A stretch of 24,021 bases of DNA from an uncultured Muribaculum sp. (GTDB lineage Bacteria > Bacteroidota > Bacteroidia > Bacteroidales > Muribaculaceae): positions 1-24,021 of the forward strand of contig CAJUMZ010000031.1 in assembly GCA_910587665.1 (NCBI GenBank), given 5' to 3'. The translations under genes were made by a program, and so were the position numbers. The number at the start of each line of letters is the position of its first letter. Position 1 is the first letter of the stretch. The notes below the pieces were generated by a model. The model made no database searches. It saw only the letters and a list, made by a program, of their open reading frames with translations, and had not been told where the DNA came from. Shown here piece after piece: positions 15,868 to 24,021 of this stretch.

Positions 15868-18800
15868 TTATTGCTCAAGATTGATGCTCAATCCGAGACC
15901 ACGGAGCTCATGCAGCAACACGTTAAGAGACTCGGGGATACCTGCCTGGGGCATAGGCTCGCCCTTTACGATAGCCTCATAAGCCTTGCTACGGCCGTTG
16001 ACGTCGTCACTCTTGATGGTGAGGATCTCCTGAAGGATATGGGATGCGCCGAATGCCTCAAGCGCCCAAACCTCCATCTCTCCGAAACGCTGACCACCAA
16101 ACTGTGCCTTACCACCAAGAGGCTGCTGGGTGATAAGAGAGTACGGACCGATCGAACGAGCGTGCATCTTATCCTCGACCATGTGACCGAGCTTAAGCAT
16201 GTATATGACTCCGACAGTAGCGGGCTGGTCGAAACGCTCGCCGGTGCCGCCATCATAGAGATAGGTCTTTCCGTAGCGGGGGAGACCTGCCTTGTCGGTC
16301 CACTCGTTAAGGTCGTCAAGACTCGCACCGTCAAAAATCGGAGTGGCAAACTTCTCGTCGAGAATAGCACCCGACCAACCGAGAACAGTCTCGAATATCT
16401 GACCGAGGTTCATACGAGAAGGCACACCGAGCGGGTTAAGACAGATATCAACGGGAGTACCGTCGGCAAGGAATGGCATATCTTCCTGACGGACTATACG
16501 CGACACGATACCCTTGTTACCGTGACGACCCGCCATCTTGTCACCCACGCTGATCTTACGCTTCTTTGCGACATATACCTTAGCCATCTGCATGATACCT
16601 GAGGGAAGCTCGTCACCTATCGAGATGTCAAACTTCTTGCGGCGCAGCTCGGCGTCAATCTCCTTCGACTTGCGAAGATAGTTGACAATCGTGGCGCGGA
16701 TCAATTCGTTTTTGTGAGCGTCGGCAGTCCACTTCGAGAGGTTTACGGTGTCGAAGTCGATATCCTTCAAAGCCGCGGGGGTAAACTTGGCACCCTTTGC
16801 GATTATGTCGGCGCCGAGGAAGTCCTTTACACCCTGCGAGGTCTTGCCCTCGGTAAGCACCATGAGCTTGTTGATAAGTATATCCTTAAGCTCGCCCTGC
16901 TTTACCTCATACTCTTCATCAAGCTTCGGGAGCTGAGCATTGGCACTCTTGGTCTTCTTCTTTTTAGCGGCACGCGAGAAGAGGTTAGTGCCGATAACGA
17001 CACCCTTGAGTGAGGGAGTAGCCTTAAGCGAGGCATCTTTCACATCACCGGCCTTGTCGCCGAAGATAGCGCGTAGGAGCTTTTCTTCGGGAGTGGGATC
17101 AGACTCACCCTTAGGAGTAATCTTACCGATCATTATATCGCCGGGGGCCACATGGGCGCCAACGCGGATAATACCTCGCTCATCGAGATCCTTGGTAGCG
17201 TCCTCGCTGACATTAGGGATATCGCTTGTAAGCTCTTCCATACCGCGCTTTGTCTCACGCACTTCGAGAGAATACTCGTCGACATGGACAGATGTAAGTA
17301 TATCCTCGCGAACGACGCGCTCGTTGAGCACGATAGCATCCTCGTAGTTATATCCCTTCCAGGGCATGAACGCCACTTTCAGGTTGCGACCGAGAGCAAG
17401 CTCACCGTTTTCGGTAGAATATCCTTCGGTAAGGATCTGACCGGCGGTGACACGCTGACCCTTCTCGCATATGGGCCGAAGGTCAATGGTAGTGCTCTGG
17501 TTGGTCTTGCGGAACTTAGGTATGTGGTATTCCTTCACGGAATCCTCAAATGCAACGAACTCCTCATCCTCGGTGCGGTCGTAACGGATGCGGATCACAG
17601 TAGCGTCAACAAATTCGATGACACCGTCGCCCTCAGCAGTGATCTGAGTGCGGGAGTCACGGATAAGCTGACCTTCCAGACCTGTACCCACGATAGGAGC
17701 CTCCGAGCGGAGCAACGGCACAGCCTGGCGCATCATGTTAGATCCCATCAACGCACGGTTAGCGTCATCGTGCTCAAGGAAGGGGATGAGTGACGCCGCT
17801 ATAGAAGCGATCTGAGTAGGCGACACATCCATAAGGTTAACCTCGCCGGGAGCGACGATCGGGAAGTCGGCGTCAAGACGCGCCTTCACGCGGTCACGCA
17901 CGAAACTGCCGTCGGCATTAAGCGGTGCGTTACCCTGGGCAATGACCTGTCCCTCTTCCACCTCGGCGGTGAGATATACAACCTCGTCGTTATTTATGTT
18001 GACCTTTCCATCATCAACCTTGCGGTAAGGGGTCTCGATGAATCCGAGGTCATTAATCTTGGCATAAACGCAGAGAGAAGATATAAGACCGATGTTAGGA
18101 CCTTCAGGGGTCTCGATCGGGCAAAGACGTCCATAGTGAGTATAGTGAACGTCACGCACCTCGAAGCCCGCACGCTCACGCGACAGACCGCCGGGGCCAA
18201 GGGCCGACATACGGCGCTTGTGGGTCATCTCTGCAAGAGGGTTGGTCTGGTCCATGAACTGCGACAACGCATTTGTACCGAAGAAAGTGTTGATGACCGA
18301 CGAGATGGTCTTTGCGTTGATAAGGTCGATGGGAGTGAAATCCTCGTTGTCACGTACGTTCATACGCTCACGGATGGTGCGCGACATACGTGCAAGACCT
18401 ACTCCAAACTGATTGTAAAGCTGCTCGCCGACAGTGCGTACGCGGCGGTTGCTCAAGTGGTCGATATCATCGACATCGGTCTTGGAGTTGATAAGCTCGA
18501 TAAGATACTTGATAATGGCAATAATATCCTCCTTTGTGAGGACCTTGACTTCCATCGAAGTACCGAGGTCAAGCTTCTTGTTGATACGATAACGGCCCAC
18601 CTCGCCGAGGTCATAACGCTTTTCAGAGAAGAAAAGGTTGGTGATAACCTCGCGAGCCGACGCGTCATCCGGCGGCTCGGCGTTGCGCAGCTGCCTGTAT
18701 ATATATTGTATAGCCTCCTTCTCAGAGTTGGAGGTATCTTTCTGAAGGGTATTGAAGATTATCGAGTAGTCGCTTGTGTTGGCATCCTCCTTGTGGAGCA

Positions 18801-19680
18801 GGACAGTCTGCGCACCCGATTCGATGATCTCGTCGATGTGCTCTTCCTCCAGGACTGTCTCACGGTCGATCACGACATTGTTACGCTCGATCGACACAAC
18901 CTCGCCGGTATCCTCATCAACGAAATCCTCCACCCAAGTCTTAAGGACACGTGCGGCAAGCTTCCTTCCGACAGCCTTCTTGAGGTTGGTCTTGTTGACC
19001 TTGATCTCTTCGGCGAGACCGAAAATCTCGATAATATCCTTGTCACTTTCCAGACCGATCGCACGAAGGAGCGTAGTAACGGGGAGCTTCTTCTTACGGT
19101 CGATGTAGGCATACATGACGTTGTTAATGTCAGTAGCAAACTCTATCCATGAGCCACGGAAAGGAATGATACGTGCGGAGTACAGTTTCGTACCGTTAGC
19201 ATGGGTGCTCTGACCGAAGAAAACGCCCGGCGAACGATGGAGCTGTGACACGACGACACGCTCGGCACCGTTGATGACAAAAGTACCCTGAGCGGTCATA
19301 TAGGGAATCGGACCCAGGTAAACGTCCTGGATCTTTGGCTCAAAGTCTTCGTGGTCGGGGTCGGTACAATAGAGCTTAAGTTTGGCTTTGAGGGGGACAC
19401 TATAAGTGAGTCCGCGCTCGAGGCATTCCTCTATAGTGTAACGCGGAGGATCGATGTAGTAATCCAGGAACTCAAGAACGTAGTTGTTGCGGGTATCCAC
19501 GATAGGGAAGTTTTCCGCAAACACCTTGTAAAGTCCCTCATTATTTCTTTTTTCCGGAGGGGTGTCAAGCTGTAGGAAATCCTGGAACGACTTGAGCTGC
19601 ACCTCGAGGAAGTCAGGGTAAGGAAGCGGATTCTTTACCGAGGCAAAATTTATACGGGGTTTAGAAGATGAAACTGACAT
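15868..19680 (-). CDS. rpoB: RNA polymerase subunit beta
   Basis: 1270 residues. Core subunit forming the active-site cleft and the rifampicin pocket. The rifampicin-region segment FFGTNALSQFMDQTNPLAEMTHKRRMSALGPGGLS begins at F466; residues equivalent to E. coli D516 (D477), H526 (H487) and S531 (S492) are wild type, so no classic resistance substitution is seen. Other landmarks are GRLCPIETPEGPNIGLI, the KITPKGESDPTPEEKLLRAIFGDKAGDVKD block, RHGNKG, and the C-terminal GGKAQFGGQRFGEMEVWALEAFGA. The gene is separated from rplL by 102 nt holding a strong hairpin, then followed closely by rpoC. Confidence 0.99.
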   Translation of the reverse strand: MSVSSSKPRINFASVKNPLPYPDFLEVQLKSFQDFLQLDTPPEKRNNEGLYKVFAENFPIVDTRNNYVLEFLDYYIDPPRYTIEECLERGLTYSVPLKAKLKLYCTDPDHEDFEPKIQDVYLGPIPYMTAQGTFVINGAERVVVSQLHRSPGVFFGQSTHANGTKLYSARIIPFRGSWIEFATDINNVMYAYIDRKKKLPVTTLLRAIGLESDKDIIEIFGLAEEIKVNKTNLKKAVGRKLAARVLKTWVEDFVDEDTGEVVSIERNNVVIDRETVLEEEHIDEIIESGAQTVLLHKEDANTSDYSIIFNTLQKDTSNSEKEAIQYIYRQLRNAEPPDDASAREVITNLFFSEKRYDLGEVGRYRINKKLDLGTSMEVKVLTKEDIIAIIKYLIELINSKTDVDDIDHLSNRRVRTVGEQLYNQFGVGLARMSRTIRERMNVRDNEDFTPIDLINAKTISSVINTFFGTNALSQFMDQTNPLAEMTHKRRMSALGPGGLSRERAGFEVRDVHYTHYGRLCPIETPEGPNIGLISSLCVYAKINDLGFIETPYRKVDDGKVNINNDEVVYLTAEVEEGQVIAQGNAPLNADGSFVRDRVKARLDADFPIVAPGEVNLMDVSPTQIASIAASLIPFLEHDDANRALMGSNMMRQAVPLLRSEAPIVGTGLEGQLIRDSRTQITAEGDGVIEFVDATVIRIRYDRTEDEEFVAFEDSVKEYHIPKFRKTNQSTTIDLRPICEKGQRVTAGQILTEGYSTENGELALGRNLKVAFMPWKGYNYEDAIVLNERVVREDILTSVHVDEYSLEVRETKRGMEELTSDIPNVSEDATKDLDERGIIRVGAHVAPGDIMIGKITPKGESDPTPEEKLLRAIFGDKAGDVKDASLKATPSLKGVVIGTNLFSRAAKKKKTKSANAQLPKLDEEYEVKQGELKDILINKLMVLTEGKTSQGVKDFLGADIIAKGAKFTPAALKDIDFDTVNLSKWTADAHKNELIRATIVNYLRKSKEIDAELRRKKFDISIGDELPSGIMQMAKVYVAKKRKISVGDKMAGRHGNKGIVSRIVRQEDMPFLADGTPVDICLNPLGVPSRMNLGQIFETVLGWSGAILDEKFATPIFDGASLDDLNEWTDKAGLPRYGKTYLYDGGTGERFDQPATVGVIYMLKLGHMVEDKMHARSIGPYSLITQQPLGGKAQFGGQRFGEMEVWALEAFGASHILQEILTIKSDDVNGRSKAYEAIVKGEPMPQAGIPESLNVLLHELRGLGLSINLEQ

Positions 19681-19721
19681 TAAAAAAAATGTTAAGTGGA
19701 ACTCAACTTAAATTATAGCAC

Positions 19722-19758
19722 AAAAAGGTTAAGAATCATCAGAGAATGATTCTTAACC
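19722..19758 (-). terminator. rplL-rpoB intergenic hairpin, likely partial terminator
   Basis: A perfect 13-bp inverted repeat (GGTTAAGAATCAT at 19727-19739 and its complement at 19746-19758, 6-nt loop) is followed on the minus strand by TTTTT. It lies 24 nt after the rplL stop. In E. coli a partial terminator at the same place lowers polymerase-gene expression relative to ribosomal proteins; an equivalent role here is inference. Confidence 0.75.
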
Positions 19759-19782
19759 TAATTACCTGGTTAACAGGCAATA

Positions 19783-20157
19783 TTATTTAAGTTCAACTTC
19801 AGCGCCAGCTTCTTCCAACTGCTTCTTGAGGCCTTCGGCATCAGCCTTGGCAAGACCTTCCTTAACTACGCCGGGAGCGCCGTCAACGAGTTCCTTAGCT
19901 TCCTTCAAACCAAGACCGGTGAGTTCCTTAACAAGCTTAACAACTGCAAGCTTGCTTGCGCCAGCTGACTTGAGGACAACGTCAAATGAAGTCTTCTCTT
20001 CTGCTGCGGGTGCGCCTGCTGCGGGACCGGCTGCTACAGCAACAGCTGCTGCTGCGGGCTCGATGCCATACTCGTCTTTAAGGATCTGAGCAAGTTCGTT
20101 TACTTCTTTTACTGAGAGGTTAACTAATTGTTCTGCAAAAGCTTTTAAATCTGCCAT
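19783..20157 (-). CDS. rplL: 50S ribosomal protein L7/L12
   Basis: 124 residues, typical. The N-terminal dimerisation domain (about 1-33) is followed by an Ala/Gly-rich hinge (about 35-52, AAAAVAVAAGPAAGAPAA) and the factor-binding C-terminal domain (about 54-124) with KTSFDVVL, KLAVVKLVKELTGLGLKEAKELVDGAP and VKEGLAKADAEGLKKQLEEAGAEVELK. L7/L12 dimers bind L10 to form the stalk that recruits translation GTPases such as EF-Tu. It lies 40 nt after rplJ. Confidence 0.98.
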   Translation of the reverse strand: MADLKAFAEQLVNLSVKEVNELAQILKDEYGIEPAAAAVAVAAGPAAGAPAAEEKTSFDVVLKSAGASKLAVVKLVKELTGLGLKEAKELVDGAPGVVKEGLAKADAEGLKKQLEEAGAEVELK

Positions 20158-20197
20158 TTTTGTATGATTTAATTGAGTTATTTTTCTTGATTAATTA

Positions 20198-20722
20198 TTA
20201 TTTGTTGGAGAGTGTCTCAAGGATACCGTGAAGCTTGGTGCCACCCGAAGTAAGGGCGGAAACCACGTTCTTGGCGGGTGACTGGAGAAGAGCGACCACA
20301 TCGGCGATAAGCTCGTTTTTGCTCTTGATGCTTGCAAGAGTGTCAAGCTGATCAGCACCGACATAAACAGTCTCTTCAACGAAAGCAGCCTTCAAGCGGG
20401 GGAGCTGAGCATCCTTATCATTTTTAAGCACATCCTTTATAAGCTTGGCAGGAGCATTACCGACGTTGGAGAACATCACCGAGGTAGCACCCTTCAAGCA
20501 GGGATAAAGCTCAGAATAGTCAGTGTCCAAAGACTCAAGAGCCTTGTGGAGGAGAGTATTCTTAACGACGAGGAGCTTGATGTCAGCCTTGCTGCAGGCA
20601 CGGCGGAGATCGCTTGTCTTCTCAGCGTCAAGACCAGCGGTCTCAACGAGGTAGAAGCAGGGATAAGCCTTAACGGTTTCCGCGATTTTCTCTATAATAA
20701 TACCTTTATCTTCCTTTTTCAT
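20198..20722 (-). CDS. rplJ: 50S ribosomal protein L10
   Basis: 174 residues. Stalk base protein that binds 23S rRNA and carries L7/L12 dimers through its C-terminal helix. The N-terminal domain shows FYLVETAGLDAEKTSDLRRACSKADIKLLVVKNTLLHKAL, the usual L10 pattern of strand, helix and VVKNTL. The C-terminal helix runs DTLASIKSKNELIADVVALLQSPAKNVVSAL. The ATG is 19 nt after rplA, so any L10-binding autoregulatory leader would have to lie inside rplA. Confidence 0.97.
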   Translation of the reverse strand: MKKEDKGIIIEKIAETVKAYPCFYLVETAGLDAEKTSDLRRACSKADIKLLVVKNTLLHKALESLDTDYSELYPCLKGATSVMFSNVGNAPAKLIKDVLKNDKDAQLPRLKAAFVEETVYVGADQLDTLASIKSKNELIADVVALLQSPAKNVVSALTSGGTKLHGILETLSNK

Positions 20723-20741
20723 TTTACTTAGTCATTTAGGG

Positions 20742-21437
20742 TTAAGCATCGATTGACTTAGAGTCAACCTTGATACCGGGACTCATAGTGCTCGAAAGAT
20801 AAATACTCTTAATATAGGTGCCCTTTGCAGTGGCAGGCTTAAGCTTAATCAAGGTATTGATGAATTCACGTGCATTGTCACGCATCTGCTCGGGAGTGAA
20901 AGACACCTTACCGATTGAAGAGTGAACGATACCGTTTTTGTCGACCTTGAAGTCAATCTTACCCTTCTTCACCTCCTCTACCGCCTTAGCGACATCGTTG
21001 GTTACAGTACCGCTCTTGGGGTTAGGCATCAAGCCACGGGGACCGAGGACACGGCCGAGGGCACCGATCTTACCCATGATAGCGGGCTGGGTGATGATAA
21101 CGTCAACATCGGTCCAACCACCTTTGATCTTTTCAATATATTCGTCGAGACCTACGTAATCGGCACCGGCAGCCTTAGCGGCGCTTTCAGCGTCGGGGTT
21201 GCAGAGCACCAGAACGGTAGTCTGCTTGCCAGTACCATGAGGCAGAGTAACGACACCGCGCACCATTTGATTAGCCTTACGGGGATCCACGCCAAGACGT
21301 ACATCGATATCGAGAGAAGCGTCAAATTTGGTATAGGTCACTTCCTTTACCTTCTCTGTAGCCTCAGCCAAAGTGTAAGCCTTCCCAGCTTCAATCTTCT
21401 GTAAAGCCAACTTTTGATTTTTAGTAAGTTTACCCAT
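20742..21437 (-). CDS. rplA: 50S ribosomal protein L1
   Basis: 231 residues. L1 forms the mobile stalk at the E site and in many bacteria represses its own operon. Signature regions are present: KFDASLDIDVRLGVDPRKANQMVRGVVTLPHGTGK, the GRVLGPRGLMPNPKSGTV motif, and GIVHSSIGKVSFTPEQMRDNAREFI. The length matches the family. It lies 15 nt after rplK; co-translation is likely. Confidence 0.98.
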   Translation of the reverse strand: MGKLTKNQKLALQKIEAGKAYTLAEATEKVKEVTYTKFDASLDIDVRLGVDPRKANQMVRGVVTLPHGTGKQTTVLVLCNPDAESAAKAAGADYVGLDEYIEKIKGGWTDVDVIITQPAIMGKIGALGRVLGPRGLMPNPKSGTVTNDVAKAVEEVKKGKIDFKVDKNGIVHSSIGKVSFTPEQMRDNAREFINTLIKLKPATAKGTYIKSIYLSSTMSPGIKVDSKSIDA

Positions 21438-21452
21438 GTCAATTGAAGTTTA

Positions 21453-21896
21453 TTAGTTATTTTCAGGGAAAGCTCCCTTTACGGTGATACCCATGCTTCT
21501 GGCTGTTCCGGCAACCATGCGCATTGCCGATTCCACAGTAAAACAGTTCAAATCGGGCATTTTGTCTTCAGCGATTACCTTTACCTGATCCCAAGTGATC
21601 TCTGCCACCTTCTTACGGTTAGGCTCGGCCGAACCGCTTTTGAGTTTGGCCACCTCCAGAAGCTGTATTGCTACCGGGGGAGTCTTAACAATGAAGTCAA
21701 AGCTCTTGTCGGTGTAGTAAGTGATTACGACCGGAAGCACTTTGCCTGCCTTGTCTTGGGTACGGGCATTGAATTGCTTGCAAAACTCCATGATGTTGAT
21801 GCCCTTAGAACCCAGCGCGGGACCTACTGGCGGCGATGGATTTGCTGCTCCACCTTTAATCTGCAATTTGATCTGTCCAGCAATTTCTTTAGCCAT
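21453..21896 (-). CDS. rplK: 50S ribosomal protein L11
   Basis: 147 residues. L11 binds the GTPase-associated region of 23S rRNA and takes part in factor binding and RelA-type stringent sensing. The N-terminal domain has KLQIKGGAANPSPPVGPALGSKGINIMEFCKQFNART, with the Pro-rich thiostrepton-site linker. The C-terminal RNA-binding domain includes VIAEDKMPDLNCFTVESAMRMVAGTARSMGITV. Complete and typical. The 60 nt between it and nusG hold nothing I can identify. Confidence 0.98.
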   Translation of the reverse strand: MAKEIAGQIKLQIKGGAANPSPPVGPALGSKGINIMEFCKQFNARTQDKAGKVLPVVITYYTDKSFDFIVKTPPVAIQLLEVAKLKSGSAEPNRKKVAEITWDQVKVIAEDKMPDLNCFTVESAMRMVAGTARSMGITVKGAFPENN

Positions 21897-21956
21897 TTCT
21901 TAATACAAATTTTGTTGGGTTAAACGTGCGGATTACCGACTGATGACTCGTAACCG

Positions 21957-22517
21957 TCATTTTGCCAATTCCCGCTCTACTTGCGAAGCCTCCAATTCAA
22001 GAGGTGTGCTACGACCGAAAATCTTTACCTCGACTTTCAGCTTGCGCTTCTCGGGATCGAGATCGACGACCTCTCCGTTGAAACCGCTGAACGGACCGAA
22101 GGTGACTTTCACGTGCTCGCCGACCATAAAGTCGCCAAAGCCGTCGTCGTTGGCATCATTGATCTCATCGGCAGCACCTAACATGCGCATAACCTCGCTC
22201 TGACGGAGTGGTTCGGGCGCAGAGCCCTTGCCTCTTCCCCCGAGGAAGTCAATAACATTGGTGGTGTTGCGAAGCTCATGCATAACCTCGCCTTGGAGAT
22301 CAGCCTCAATAAACACATATCCGGAATAAAGGTTGCGTTCTTTGACAACCCTTTTCCCATTACGCGTAGTGACCACTTTTTCTGTCGGAATCAAGACTTG
22401 AAACACGTAGTTGCCTAAGTCCGTATTCTTGATTGCAGCATCAAGAAGTTCCTTAACCTTAGCTTCTTTTCCTGATATTGCCCTAAGGACATACCATTCT
22501 TTTTTCCTTTCAGCCAT
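21957..22517 (-). CDS. nusG: Transcription termination/antitermination factor NusG
   Basis: 186 residues. The NGN domain occupies the N-terminal two-thirds (KEWYVLRAISGKEAKVKELL; LIPTEKVVTTRNGKRVVKERNLYSGYVFIEADL), binding the polymerase clamp. The C-terminal KOW domain (about 130-186) has VGEHVKVTFGPFSGFNGEVVDLDPEKRKLKVEVKIFGRSTPLEL. It couples transcription to ribosomes or Rho. No long domain-II insert of the kind found in some lineages. The gene is 19 nt after secE. Confidence 0.98.
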   Translation of the reverse strand: MAERKKEWYVLRAISGKEAKVKELLDAAIKNTDLGNYVFQVLIPTEKVVTTRNGKRVVKERNLYSGYVFIEADLQGEVMHELRNTTNVIDFLGGRGKGSAPEPLRQSEVMRMLGAADEINDANDDGFGDFMVGEHVKVTFGPFSGFNGEVVDLDPEKRKLKVEVKIFGRSTPLELEASQVERELAK

Positions 22518-22536
22518 TGCGACTACGTTTTAAGAC

Positions 22537-22731
22537 TTAAAGACCGTAAATAAAGTGCATGAAATGGTCGATGATCTGATCAAAGACGAGTATGATAAGT
22601 GCAATAATAATGGAAGCGATAAGCACTATACAGCTACTCTTGATCAGCTGAGTTTTGGTAGGCCAAGAAGTCTTATATCGAAGCTCGGTATAAGACTCCT
22701 GAATATCCGTAAGTAATTTTAATTTTTTCAT
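22537..22731 (-). CDS. secE: Preprotein translocase subunit SecE
   Basis: 64 residues from the ATG at 22731. A longer open frame reaches 22803 but its first 24 codons are tRNA-Trp sequence, so it is rejected. The protein has the SecE amphipathic segment (ESYTELRYKTSWPTKTQLIKSS) with the conserved Trp-Pro, then one transmembrane helix (about 37-55, CIVLIASIIIALIILVFDQ). It clamps SecY in the inner membrane. The single-helix form is normal outside Enterobacteria. The start codon is only 14 nt from the tRNA end, so tRNA processing yields the secE message 5' end. Confidence 0.95.
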   Translation of the reverse strand: MKKLKLLTDIQESYTELRYKTSWPTKTQLIKSSCIVLIASIIIALIILVFDQIIDHFMHFIYGL

Positions 22732-22745
22732 TTCTTTTATTTTAG

Positions 22746-22818
22746 CACGGGACGAGAGACTCGAACTCCCGACACCCGGTTTTGGAGACCGGTGCTCTAC
22801 CAACTGAGCTAGTCCCGT
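22746..22818 (-). tRNA. tRNA-Trp (CCA anticodon)
   Basis: On the minus strand a 73-nt cloverleaf begins ACGGGAC and ends GTCCCGT plus discriminator G. The D arm is GCTCAGTTGGTAGAGC, the anticodon stem CCGGT/ACCGG with loop CTCCAAA gives anticodon CCA, and the T arm contains GTTCGAGTC. The 3' CCA is not encoded. It lies between tuf and secE, a conserved Bacteroidetes arrangement. Confidence 0.97.
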
Positions 22819-22821
22819 ATA

Positions 22822-22849
22822 TCGGGGAGCGCCGGACTGACGCCCCCGA
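22822..22849 (-). other. Hairpin between tuf and tRNA-Trp
   Basis: On the minus strand TCGGGG pairs with CCCCGA around a 16-nt interior that can extend the stem (GCG/CGC). No T-run follows, so it is more likely a transcript-stability or processing hairpin in a tuf-tRNA-secE transcript than a terminator. Confidence 0.5.
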
Positions 22850-22858
22850 ATTTATTTA

Positions 22859-24021
22859 TTAGTCAAGGATTTCAGTAATCTGACCAGAACCTACGGTGCG
22901 ACCACCCTCGCGGATAGCGAAACGGAGACCGAGGTCACAAGCTACCGGGTTGATGAGCTCAACGTTGATAGTAACGTGGTCACCAGGCATAACCATCTCT
23001 ACACCTTCGGGGAGAGTGATCTCACCGGTCACGTCAAGTGTACGGATGTAGAACTGGGGACGGTAGTGGTTGTGGAACGGAGTGTGACGGCCACCTTCCT
23101 CTTTCTTAAGGATGTAGACCTGAGCCTTGAAGTGGCTGTGGGGCTTAACAACTCCGGGGTGACAGATAACCATACCACGCTTGATATCTTTCTTGTCGAT
23201 ACCGCGGAGAAGAAGACCAACGTTGTCACCGGCTTCACCCTGATCGAGGAGCTTGCGGAACATCTCAACACCGGTAACAACCGACTTGAGGTCAGCGCCA
23301 AGACCCATGATCTGAACTTCGTCACCTACCTTAACGATACCGGTTTCAATACGACCGGTGGCAACAGTACCACGACCGGTGATCGAGAACACGTCTTCAA
23401 CAGGCATCAAGAAAGGCTTATCGATATCACGGGGAGGCAGGGGAATCCACTCGTCAACAGCGGCCATGAGTTCCATTACCTTCTCAACCCACTGAGGCTC
23501 GCCGTTAAGGGCGCCGAGGGCAGAACCACGGATGATAGGAGTGTTGTCACCATCATATTCGTAAGAAGAAAGAAGGTCACGCATTTCCATCTCAACGAGG
23601 TCGAACATCTCTTCGTCGTCAACCATGTCACACTTGTTCAGGAAGACAACGATACGGGGAACGTTCACCTGACGGGCGAGAAGGATGTGCTCGCGAGTCT
23701 GGGGCATGGGACCGTCGGTAGCGGCAACCACGATGATAGCACCGTCCATCTGAGCAGCACCGGTAACCATGTTCTTCACATAGTCGGCGTGTCCAGGGCA
23801 GTCAACGTGAGCGTAGTGACGATTCTCAGTCTCATACTCAACGTGAGCGGTGTTGATTGTGATACCACGCTCCTTCTCTTCGGGGGCGTTGTCGATCTGG
23901 TCGAATGACTTAACTTCAGAAAGACCCTTTTCAGCGAGCACCTTAGTGATAGCTGCGGTCAAAGTAGTCTTACCGTGGTCAACGTGACCGATAGTACCGA
24001 TGTTAACATGCGGTTTGGTTC
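22859..24021 (-). CDS. tuf: Elongation factor Tu (start beyond the right edge)
   Basis: The frame is open to the window end and reads TKPHVNIGTIGHVDHGKTTLTAAIT, so only about eight N-terminal residues are missing. An in-frame TTG at 23962 is not the start. GTPase motifs are all present: GHVDHGKT (P-loop), RGITINTAHVEYET (switch I), DCPGHADY (switch II), NKCDMVDD (G4) and GSALGALNG (G5). Domain II includes GRGTVATGRIETG, and domain III GRTVGSGQITEILD at the end. It delivers aminoacyl-tRNA to the ribosomal A site. It is the first visible gene of the minus-strand cluster. Confidence 0.99.
   Translation of the reverse strand, partial: TKPHVNIGTIGHVDHGKTTLTAAITKVLAEKGLSEVKSFDQIDNAPEEKERGITINTAHVEYETENRHYAHVDCPGHADYVKNMVTGAAQMDGAIIVVAATDGPMPQTREHILLARQVNVPRIVVFLNKCDMVDDEEMFDLVEMEMRDLLSSYEYDGDNTPIIRGSALGALNGEPQWVEKVMELMAAVDEWIPLPPRDIDKPFLMPVEDVFSITGRGTVATGRIETGIVKVGDEVQIMGLGADLKSVVTGVEMFRKLLDQGEAGDNVGLLLRGIDKKDIKRGMVICHPGVVKPHSHFKAQVYILKKEEGGRHTPFHNHYRPQFYIRTLDVTGEITLPEGVEMVMPGDHVTINVELINPVACDLGLRFAIREGGRTVGSGQITEILD

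Noticed and set aside
18181..18290. Possible rifampicin-resistance substitution (Ala at the position of E. coli Ser522)
   Set aside because: As far as I recall Ala is the usual residue here in Bacteroidetes, and the main resistance positions are all wild type.
18136..19152. Long + strand open frame (338 codons) opposite rpoB
   Set aside because: It is antisense to a highly conserved part of rpoB and its composition follows complementary rpoB codons. Similar antisense frames lie opposite rpoC (14113-15123) and tuf (22976-23908).
22732..22803. 24-residue N-terminal extension of SecE
   Set aside because: It is translated tRNA-Trp sequence; SecE homology starts at the ATG at 22731.
1..24021. 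CRISPR array, integrase or complete insertion sequence
   Set aside because: No regularly spaced direct repeats and no transposase or recombinase-like protein were seen in any frame.

Overview
The window looks like a chromosomal segment of a Bacteroidales bacterium, plausibly Muribaculaceae or a near relative. The family is an inference; the order is better supported. Evidence is the Bacteroidetes-type promoter -7 motif (TAnnTTTGC) upstream of several genes, the rpoB/rpoC lengths and sequence style, a Por/T9SS-like C-terminal domain on a secreted protein, and the gene order tuf - tRNA-Trp - secE - nusG - rplK - rplA - rplJ - rplL - rpoB - rpoC.

Left third (1-7230, + strand): an accessory polymorphic-toxin locus. 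The 3' end of an Rhs/YD-repeat gene enters from the left edge. Its GC-rich core ends in DPTG and is followed by an AT-rich variable tip with an HESMH (HExxH) zinc-peptidase signature. Downstream lies a degraded array of orphan tip/immunity cassettes: a small exported protein, a second HESMH tip on a core stub, a second exported protein, the last codons of a third deleted tip, and a putative lipoprotein. Then come an internally deleted core fragment, a 36-bp inverted repeat, and an orphan core plus M91/NleD-like tip (HEMFH). After it stand three paralogous exported proteins (candidate immunity proteins), a small three-helix membrane protein, and a decayed copy of that gene's 5' region. At the first two tip/immunity junctions, and at the third remnant junction, the immunity start codon lies inside CCATGG, which encodes the Pro-Trp near the tip's C-terminus.

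Middle (7240-11440): ordinary genes. These are a secreted protein with YD-like hairpins and a Por-like C-terminus, NAD-dependent malate dehydrogenase with a clear terminator, a thioredoxin-fold lipoprotein (WCPPC), and a convergent exported Ntn-hydrolase of the C45/choloylglycine-hydrolase type.

Right half (11490-24021, - strand): the conserved transcription/translation supercluster, read right to left: tuf (start beyond the window), tRNA-Trp(CCA), secE, nusG, rplK, rplA, rplJ, rplL, a strong intergenic hairpin, rpoB and rpoC, with a terminator after rpoC. These genes are intact and unremarkable apart from their punctuation. Interest is concentrated in the Rhs array, where tandem duplication, deletion and recombination through short core segments can be read directly.
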